DNA of 64,000 nt from Mallotus nudiflorus (taxonomy: Eukaryota > Streptophyta > Magnoliopsida > Malpighiales > Euphorbiaceae). The stretch's first letter is position 1, and the number at the start of each line of letters is the position of its first letter. Positions 1 through 7,802 of the stretch are shown piece after piece. Position numbers and translations under genes: made by a program. The stretch lies in assembly GCA_947683625.1 (NCBI GenBank), contig CANTUR010000037.1, forward strand, positions 1,798,001 to 1,862,000, in the 5' to 3' direction. Under the pieces are notes generated by a model that had not been told where the DNA came from, ran no database searches, and saw only the letters and a program-made list of their open reading frames with translations.

Positions 1-315
1 AAACTATATATATATACATATATACATCAAAAATCAAAAAAATTTGCAAAATTACCATTTTGCCCCCGACTTCATCTTCTTCCTCCCGATTCTCTCTTCC
101 CCATTTTCGGTCGCTGCCGTGCCGTTCCTTCACCGTGGGTGTGCCGTCCGGTGTGCCACCATCTTCCCCGACCAGTTTCGCCGCCTGTGGAGGCCGTTTC
201 CGGCATCGGGAGAACGATTTTGGCCGGAGAAGCCGAAAATCAACCCACCGTCGATCACGCCGATTCCGGCCACTGTTTTCGACACCGCCAGTCTCTTTCT
301 TCTCCTTGAGCTCCG

Positions 316-1230
316 GTGAGTGTGATTCTAGCTTTGGTTTGAGCTAAAATGGTCTAGAATTGCTTAGGTTTCGATTTGTAAATTTCGGCCTATTAGGGTT
401 TTCGATTTTTTTCGAATTGTTCTTGATTGATTCATGCTTAATTCCTTCACAAATGTTGTTCCTAGTAGCTTAATCTACATGTATGAATTTTTGTAGAAGT
501 TTTGGAGATTGTTTGGATTTTTGGGTATTTTTGAATATTTTAATATTATTTTCTAATTTTCGGAAATTAATTATTTAAATTATGAAATTGAGGTTTATGG
601 TTGAATTAGGTGTTGAAATGAATTATAGGAATTTATTTGGAATTTTTATGAATTTCTAAGTATTTATTTTTAATTATTGAAGTTTAGGTGATTTTGGAAA
701 ATTAGGTTAAATGTGTTTTTATTTGAATTTAATTGGTTAATTGGGTTTAAATATTGATATTATTGATAAATATGTTGAGAAAATTAATTTTGGATAATTG
801 TATGATTTTTGGTGAATTTTTGAAGTAATTTAAGTATATTTATATATATAAGGGTATTTTGGTAATTTTACCCTAAATTGTCTAAAAATGTAATTTAATT
901 GGTTTTATTAGTTATTTAAGGTATAAAAATGATTTCTACAAAATATTTGGTATTTTTAACTAATTAAAACTATTTTTCGTAAATTATTTTCAATTATATA
1001 TATAATATACGGTTTTTCTAATAAAATGAGTTTTAATCGGTTTTTATAGTGTTTCAAGGTTAATTATGTAATTTTTACCTATGAGATGTATTTCTGTGAT
1101 TTAAGGATATTTTCGATATATCTGGAATCATTCTGTGTTTGTGGACCCCGGTCGGTGGACTGTAGTTTGGAGTCCGACCGTGGGATTTTGATTGTGTTGA
1201 GCTTGAATTTCGAAGTGTGTTTCTTTGCAG
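316..1230 (+). other. Predicted intron 1 inside the 5' LTR
   Basis: A GTGAGTG donor begins at 316 after a GC-rich block, and a TTTCTTTGCAG acceptor ends at 1230. The interval is AT-rich like a plant intron. The acceptor is kept in related LTRs (for example near 12080, 44781, 46347 and 57179, and on the minus strand near 26790 and 53943). The donor is kept near 43868 and 56262. Splicing is inferred, not shown. Confidence 0.5.
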
Positions 1231-1236
1231 GGTCGG

Positions 1237-1313
1237 CTCTACTCTTTTGAGTAGAGAGATGTCCGTTTTACAGGGGAGGTTCTGCCGGATTTTCGGTAGA
1301 ATTCTCGTAAAAC
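1237..1313 (+). other. Structured island in LTR: two hairpins
   Basis: First hairpin: CTCTACTC (1237-1244), TTTT loop, GAGTAGAG (1249-1256), a perfect 8-bp stem. Second: GTTTTAC (1265-1271) pairs with GTAAAAC (1307-1313) and encloses TTCTGCCG (1280-1287) paired with CGGTAGAA (1294-1301) with one G-U. The block is kept in most LTR copies on both strands. It is the most conserved part of the predicted middle exon. Confidence 0.6.
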
Positions 1314-1968
1314 GTGATGTCCAGTCGAACCCTAAATTCTGTTTTCGTATTTTAATACTCTAGATTGAATTCTAGGATTTCTGTTAGGGTTATTCTGATA
1401 TCGGTTATTTATTTCTTGTTTAGTTGCGCCGAGACCGAGGGCTAGTGGACCAGGCCCGTCGGACCTGTCTCGTGGAGCGCATTAGGTGAGTTACTATATT
1501 ATATATATATGCTTAGGATGCATGATTTAGAAAATGCATGTTTTATTTTGACTAAATATGCATAAATAATGTGATTTATATTCAAGTATATTTTTGGTAT
1601 ATAATAAATTATATACATGTTTTGTTAATAAAATATATTTAAAATGTTTTTAAATATATTTTTAGTTTAATTCATGATTTGATTGAATTTATTTGACATA
1701 TATATATACTCAAAATATACCTGGTTTATGTTTGGTATATTTTCGGTATATATATGGTTTATATTGTTGTTTCATTTACATTCATGCATCATTTATTGTG
1801 AATGAATGTTTTATTATTTATTAATGAAGGATATCAATAGAACGTGCTACCTAGTGGGCAGCACTAGGACCGAGTACGTACCGGTACGCCTATAGCTTTA
1901 GGCTATATTACTAACTATTTGTGGATATTGATTTGATTATGATTATTGATGTGTGAGATGTGGTTTGG

Positions 1969-2069
1969 GTGTGATTGCTGGAGCTCGGTTGACCAAGTGT
2001 CTCGGGGCCAATCACACTGGCAGTTAGACTGCTGGAGCTCGGTTGACTTAGTGTCTCGGGGCCAGTCTA
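1969..2069 (+). other. Tandem pair of stem-loops in LTR
   Basis: Two units share the loop core CTGGAGCTCGGTTGAC followed by AGTGTCTCGGGGCCA. Unit 1 is closed by GTGTGATTG (1969-1977) with CAATCACAC (2009-2017); unit 2 by TAGACTG (2025-2031) with CAGTCTA (2063-2069). The stems differ in sequence between the units but each is self-complementary, as expected for selected RNA or DNA structure. The pair recurs in the related LTRs, and is partly duplicated around 21770-22015 and 48130-48400. Confidence 0.7.
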
Positions 2070-2331
2070 CTGTCCATATGGATTAAGTGGATATATTTGG
2101 TATAAGTGAGCCTGTATGGCCAAAGTGTTGTTTAACACTATTTTCTGAGGTTGCGATATTCTAGGGTTCTATGTGATCCTTCATAAATTGGGATTTTTCA
2201 GTAAAATATATAAAAATGATTTTTCTGCATTTGTGTGTATTTGTCTATATATATATTAGATATATATATACTGTTGACTGTATGCATTATCACTTAGTGT
2301 GTATGTATATATAGTATAGTAATTCACTCAG

Positions 2332-2390
2332 TGAGGTCTGACTCCCCTCCGTTGACTATTTTTCCGGAGAGTCAACTTCCTCAGACCTCA
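2332..2390 (+). other. Nested hairpin in LTR
   Basis: Outer stem TGAGGTCTGA (2332-2341) with TCAGACCTCA (2381-2390), 10 bp perfect; inner stem GTTGACT (2351-2357) with AGTCAAC (2370-2376). The outer stem is kept in most related LTR copies, with G-U type changes in the copy near 48650-48715. Confidence 0.65.
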
Positions 2391-2702
2391 ATAGCAGGTC
2401 GATACGCCGGATTTCTTCCGCCCCGGCTTCTTTATGTAAATTGTCTACTTGAGTCTTATTTATTTTATCTAGACACTGCAGTAGTTGTAAATTAAAGTAT
2501 GGGATTTTATGTACTTTATTTTAAAGAGATGTATTATATTGAACTGGGTTTGTATTAAAGATTATATTTATGTGATGAGATGATTTTTGAATTAAATCCA
2601 ATTGATATGAAAAATGATAAAATGATATTATGATTTTTATTTCCGCTGCATATTATATTTTTATTGTTATTATGGCATGATTTATTTATTTTTAGGCTTG
2701 CT

Positions 2703-2731
2703 ACGGGTTCCGGATTCGAAAGAATTCCCGT
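2703..2731 (+). other. U5-end hairpin with GAAA loop
   Basis: ACGGG (2703-2707) can pair with CCCGT (2727-2731), and ATTC (2714-2717) with GAAT (2722-2725) around a GAAA tetraloop. It lies 40 bp upstream of the LTR end and is present in all related LTRs of the window. Confidence 0.5.
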
Positions 2732-2771
2732 TCCCTAGTGCCGGTCATGGCCCCTGTTTTGGGTCGTGACA

Positions 2772-2822
2772 AAGTTGGTATCAGAGCGAAGTTGGTATCA
2801 GAGCGAAGTTCGTATCAGAGCG
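2772..2822 (+). other. Primer-binding site, triplicated
   Basis: A 17-bp unit is present three times in tandem (2772-2788, 2789-2805, 2806-2822). The first two contain TGGTATCAGAGC, the usual plant initiator Met-tRNA primer site; the third has TCGTATCAGAGC. The corresponding place in the minus-strand element (33494-33510) holds one copy only. Confidence 0.85.
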
Positions 2823-3002
2823 GAGTTCTGTGTCAGGGCTTAGTTATGTGAGTTGTGGCCCTAGTTTTAAAGTTGTGTTCTCTGTTGGACTACTGCAGTG
2901 TATTAGGTTCGAGTATGTCTTGATGAGTATTCCTTGCTGTAGTTTTCAGCGTTATTCCTCCGTTGTCTATTTTGTCTGAATCTTTTCGTTTGTCTTTTCA
3001 GA

Positions 3003-4133
3003 ATGAGGAGGCGAGCGCGTGTCGCTCCACCGGTCGTTGAGGCCGAGGATGATGAGTCTTTTCAGGATGAGGTTTTACCTCCTGAACCGCTAGTTAGACG
3101 TAGAGGTCATGGCAGAGGTAGACCTCGAGGAGCGATAGGTCGCCGTAGGCAGAGAGAGTTACAGGACGAGGAGCCTGTTGAGCCTGAGTTTGATGTTCCT
3201 GTTCCTCCAGTTGTTCAGCCTGTTCAGCCTGCCTATCAGCAAGGTATGTCTGACCCTGAGGCAGCTTTGTTCTATGCCCGAGTTGGCAGGATTGCTTTTG
3301 ATGGTACTTCTGATCCTTTAGATTTTCTGCATGCGATTGAGACTAGGACTCGGACTGCTCATACCGAGTACCAGAGGATCATGATCGTTGAGTTGTCTGT
3401 TGAGGGACCAGCCTTGGATTGGTTCATTCAGATGATCCAGCCTTATATGATGACGATGATCTGGGCTCAGTTCCGAGAGCGATTCATGAGGAGATTTTAT
3501 CCAGAGCCTCTTCGTTTGAGCTATCGTCTCCGTTTGACCAGTATTTCTCGTGGAGATCGATCAGTAGAGGAGTATACCCGAGAGTTTCTTCGGTTGGGTA
3601 GATATGCTGAGGATCTGATGCGAGATCAGTATTTCGCGGTTACTACGTATGTTACTGGTTTGGGTTCAGCTTTTGCTAGTATGCCCACAGCAGGTCTTAC
3701 TCTGGAGTCTGTGATTGAGCTAGCTAAGGAGATTGAGCTGAGATTAGTTAGGCAGGGAGCGATGCCTGATTATTACCAGTTGGGAGTTCAGTCGAGTGGA
3801 TTGCAGGCTACTCCATATTCGAGTTTTCATGTTGGTTCGAGTAGTCAGCAGCGAGGTTCGACTCAGCAGAGTCAGAGACAGCAGCAGCGAGTGCATCGAA
3901 GCAGTAGACATGGCCGTGGAGGTTAGCGTAGATCATTCAGATTTGGATCAGGTGCTTCGAGCAGCAGCAGTGGTCATAGTTCTGGGTCAGCGGCCAGTGT
4001 TTGTCAGACGTGTGGTAGAGTCCATCAGGGACCGTGTTATCTGACACCACTGACATGTTTCAGATGCGGACAGACAGGACATTTTGCCAGATCGTGTCCT
4101 TATTCCGGATATCAGCAGCAGCAGATTCCGTGA
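3003..4133 (+). pseudogene. gag: gag, broken by two stops
   Basis: Capsid/nucleocapsid part of the Ty3 polyprotein, which packages element RNA in cytoplasmic particles. ATG at 3003 follows the LTR by 231 bp. The N-terminus is acidic and arginine-rich, then a retrotransposon gag domain at about residues 85-220, a Gln/Ser/Arg-rich stretch, and a zinc knuckle CFRCGQTGHFARSC (CX2CX4HX4C) near 4060-4101. An in-frame TAG at 3924-3926 is read as CAG in the minus-strand relative, so it is a private nonsense change. A TGA at 4131-4133 is shared with the relative. gag and pol are in one frame, so no programmed frameshift is needed. Domain names come from family knowledge. Confidence 0.85.
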
Positions 4134-5780
4134 TTCCCACAGCAGTCGATTGCTAGTGCAGCACCCGTGCCATTTCAGTTACCACCAGCCCAGCATCAGA
4201 GTTCTACTCAGTTTGTTCCACAGCAAAGTCGTGGTAGAGGTACTAGAGGAGGTGCCAGAGGTGTTGGCCAGGCTTCTACCAGTCAGCCGGGAGGTCGAGG
4301 TCAGGCCAGAGTCTTCCATCTGACTCAGCAGGATGCTCAGGCATCTAATGCAGTCGTGGCAGGTATTCTTTCTGTTTGTTACCTGGATGCTTTGGTTTTG
4401 TTTGATCCGGGTGCCACGCATTCGTTCGTTTCTCCTGTTTTTGCTTCTAAATCTTGTTGGCAAGCTTCAAGGATGGCTTTTCCTTTGTCTGTTGCCACTC
4501 CTCTGAGTGATTCTTTGGACACCGATATTGTTCTTTCTGGTTGTCCAGTTCTCGTGGGAGATAGAGAATTACCTGCTGATTTGATTTTGTTGGATGTGAT
4601 GGAGTTTGATGTTATTTTGGGAATGGATTGGTTGTCTCAGCACTTCACCGTGGTAGATTGTAGGAATAAGGAGGTGATTTTCAGAATTCCTGGTGAAGTA
4701 GAATTTAAGTTTGTTGGTGATAGGAGTTCAGCACCTCAGAATCTTATTTCTGTTATTATGGCTAGGAAGTTGTTGAAGAAAGGTTGTCAGGGGTTTTTGG
4801 CATTGGTCAGGGATACGTCAGTGGAGAAGTTGTCACTCACAGATGTTCCGGTTGCTTGTGAGTTTCCTGATGTTTTTCCCGAGGAGTTACCAGGTTTACC
4901 ACCTCACAGAGAGATTGAGTTCTGTATAGATGTGGTCCCAGGTACTACTCCTATATCTATGCCACCTTATCGTATGGCTCCTGTAGAGTTGAAAGAGTTG
5001 AAGGAGCAGTTGCAAGAGTTGTTGGATAAAGGTTTCATTAGACCTAGTGTTTCCCCTTGGGGTGCACCAGTCTTGTTTGTGAAGAAGAAGGATGGTACCC
5101 TGAGACTGTGCATTGACTACAGAGAGTTGAATAAGGTGACAGTGAAGAACAAGTATCCTCTCCCGAGGATTGATGATTTATTTGATCAGTTACAGGGTGC
5201 ACAGTTCTTTTCTAAGGTTGACTTGAGGTCAGGTTATCATCAGTTGCGGATCAGTGAATCTGATATTCCTAAGACAGCATTCCGTACTCGTTATGGTCAT
5301 TATGAGTTTCTGGTGATGTCTTTTGGTTTGACTAATGCACCAGCAGCTTTTATGGACTTGATGAACCGAGTATTCAGACCGTATGTGGATCAGTTTGTAG
5401 TAGTCTTCATTGATGATATACTGGTATATTCGAGGAGTATGGAAGAGCATGTATATCATTTAAGGATTGTACTACAGACACTGAGAGATCATCAGCTTTA
5501 TGCTAAATTCTCGAAGTGTGATTTCTGGATGGAGAGTGTTTCTTTTCTTGCACACGTAGTGTCTAAAGAAGGTATTCAGGTTGATCCACAGAAGGTTGAA
5601 GCAGTATCTGAGTGGCCTAGACCTACTTCAGTTACTGAGATTCGGAGTTTTCTGGGTTTAGCCGGGTATTATAGGCGGTTTGTGCAGGATTTTTCCAGGA
5701 TAGCAGCCCCTATGACTCGCTTGACTCAGAAGAATGTTAGATTCGAGTGGTCAGAAGCTTGTGAGAATAGTTTCCAATAA
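4134..5780 (+). pseudogene. pol: pol, protease and reverse transcriptase part
   Basis: Same frame as gag. The protease region has LFDPGATHSF (GAT CCG GGT at 4404-4412), where aspartic proteases normally have D-S/T-G; the proline should prevent activity, an inference from the family. Reverse transcriptase follows, with LPPHREIEF, the LRLCIDYRELNK block, FSKVDLRSGYHQ and the catalytic FIDDILVYS (the YxDD-type box). It makes cDNA from element RNA. A TAA at 5778-5780 ends this stretch; the relative reads two sense codons there. Apart from stops the frame is open through RT. Confidence 0.9.
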
Positions 5781-7754
5781 TTGAAGGAGAAGTTGACCAC
5801 AGCGCCAGTATTAACTTTGCCTAATAGTGTGGATAAGTTCACAGTTTACTGTGATGCCTCTAGAATTGGTCTTGGTTGTGTGTTGATGCAGAATGGAAGG
5901 GTGATAGCCTATGCTTCGAGGCAGTTGAAGAAGCATGAGCAGAACTATCCCACACATGACCTAGAGATGGCTGCAGTGATCTTTGCTTTGAAGATTTGGA
6001 GACATTATCTGTGCGGGGTGACTTGTGAGATATTTACTGATCACAAGAGCCTTAAGTACATTTTCCAGCAGCGAGATTTGAATTTGAGGCAGAGAAGATG
6101 GTTGGAACTGTTGAAGGATTATGATTGCGAGATTCTTTACCATCCGGGTAAAGCTAATGTTGTAGCAGATGCCTTGAGTAGGAAGTCCTCAGGTAGTCTT
6201 GCTCACATTGGTGTTGAGAGGAGACCATTGATCCAGGAGTTGCATTTGATGGTGGATCAAGGTCTGATGATGAAGATCAGTAGATCAGGTGGACTGTTAG
6301 CTCAGTTTAAAGTACGATCTGTACTGAAGGATAGGATTAAAGCAGCTCAGAGCCGAGATCCTATTCTGGAAGAGCTTGCAGAGAATGTCAGAGCAGGGAA
6401 GTTCACTGATTTCACACTTGATGATGACGGTGTGTTGTGGATCAGTGGTAGATTGTGTGTTCCTGATGTGGATGATTTGAGAGAGGAGATTTTAGAGGAA
6501 GCACATTCTACAGCCTACAGCGTTCATCCGGGTGTTACTAAGATGTACCACAGTATCAGAGATCTATACTGGTGGGATGGATTGAAGAAGGATGTTGTGG
6601 ATTATGTTGCTAAGTGCTTGACGTGTCAGCAAGTGAAAGCCGAACATCAGAAGCCTTCTGGGAAGCTTCAGCCTCTTCCTATTCCCGAGTGGAAGTGGGA
6701 AAGGATAGCTATGGATTTTGTGGTCGGTTTACCTCGTTCGAAGGATGGATACGATTCCATCTGGGTGATTGTAGACAGATTGATGAAGTCTGCACATTTC
6801 TTGCCTGTGAAAGCCACATATTCAGTTGCTAGATTGGCGGAGTTGTACGTGAAGCATATTGTGTGCCTTCATGGAGTACCTGTGTCCATTGTATCAGACA
6901 GAGGTTCGGTGTTCACTTCTCGTTTTTGGCAGAAGTTACAGGAAGCGATGGGCACTAGATTGGATTTCAGTATTGCTTTTCATCCTCAGACAGACGGTCA
7001 GTCTGAGAGGACGATCCAGACACTGGAAGATATGTTGAGGATGTGTGTCTTGGATTTGGGAGGTAGCTGGGATGATCATTTTTCGCTTGTTGAGTTTGCA
7101 TATAATAACAGCTACCATAGCAGTATTGGTATGGCACCATATGAGGCATTGTATGGAAGGAAGTGTAGATCCCCGTTGAGTTGGGATGAGATTGGTGAGA
7201 GAGCATTGACTGGACCAGAGATGGTTCAGGATGCTGCAGAGAAAGTCGCCGTGATCAAGCGCAGATTAGAGACCGCAGTTAGTAGACAGAAGAGTTATGC
7301 GGATCCTAGGCGCAGAGATGTGGAGTTTCAGGTTGGAGATTTCGTTTTTCTGAAAGTATCTCCGATGAAGGGTGTGATGAGATTTGGCAGGAAGGGTAAG
7401 TTAGCACCGAGATATATTGGACCGTTTGAGATTCTGGAGAGAGTTGGCACTGTTGCATATCGGTTGGATTTGCCTCCGAGTATGTCACAGGTGCATCCAG
7501 TATTTCATATCTCGATGTTGAGGAAGTATATCTCAGATCCTTCACACGTGTTGCAACCTGACAGTGTGGAAGTGAGTGAAGATTTGACGTTTGTGGAAGA
7601 ACCTGTGGCGATCGTTGATTTTCAAGTTCGACAGTTGCGATCGAAGCAGATTCCGATGGTCAAGGTTCTGTGGCGTAGCGACAGAGTTGAAGAGCATACG
7701 TGGGAGACTGAAGCTGAGATGCGAGCTTCTTACCCGTATCTCTTTCCTTCTTGA
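5781..7754 (+). pseudogene. pol: pol, RNase H, integrase and chromodomain part
   Basis: Continues the pol frame after the TAA, uninterrupted for 657 codons. RNase H: YCDASRIGLGCVLMQ, LEMAAVIFALKIWRH, FTDHKSLKYI and the NVVADALSRK end. Integrase: a CLTCQQ part of the zinc finger, then AMDFVVGL, SDRGSVFTSRFW and DGQSERTIQTLEDMLR, which carry the D, D and E of the catalytic core. The C-terminus has VHPVFHISMLRKY and a chromodomain (about the last 60 residues, with VKVLWRSDRVEEHTWE), typical of chromoviruses and thought to direct insertion into chromatin. The TGA stop lies about 50 bp before the 3' LTR. Confidence 0.93.
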
Positions 7755-7789
7755 TCTTTTCTTTTTAGAATTCGGGGACGAATTCTTGT

Positions 7790-7802
7790 AAGGGGGGAAG
7801 AC
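7790..7802 (+). other. Polypurine tract
   Basis: AAGGGGGGAAGAC immediately precedes the TGTAATATCC start of the 3' LTR. It primes plus-strand cDNA synthesis in LTR elements. Its mirror image is found at 28515-28527 in the minus-strand element. Confidence 0.85.

Larger units (their letters stand above)
1486..2695 (+). other. Predicted intron 2 inside the 5' LTR
   Basis: A GTGAGTTAC donor begins at 1486 and an acceptor in TTATTTTTAG ends at 2695, just before the conserved GCTTGCTACGGG block. In the old LTR at 11037-13635 the donor reads GTAAGTTAT, a different sequence that still fits the plant consensus. A further CAG acceptor-like site lies in the middle of several copies (TTTTTCAG near 47500 and 58323) but is changed in element 1. 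Confidence 0.45.
1..2771 (+). repeat. 5' LTR of element 1 (left end cut by window)
   Basis: Near-identical to 8255-11036. Ends in GTGACA just before the primer-binding site. It is AT-rich with short GC-richer islands at about 55-315, 1231-1485, 1969-2069, 2332-2440 and 2696-2771. These islands recur in every related LTR of the window while the DNA between them diverges. An (AT)-rich stretch at about 5-30 lies just upstream of the first island and is a plausible core promoter. Confidence 0.93.

Noticed and set aside
60..347. Open frame inside the LTR, repeated at 8314-8601
   Set aside because: It covers the GC-rich first island and a splice-like donor, is conserved only because the two LTRs are near-identical, and is not kept in older LTRs.
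3926..4166. Programmed ribosomal frameshift between gag and pol of element 1
   Set aside because: gag (3003) and pol (4167, 5781) are in the same frame; only stops separate them, so read-through or mutation is the relevant question.
5229..7545. Minus-strand open frames opposite pol of element 1
   Set aside because: Mirror frames of a real coding region with no own motifs.
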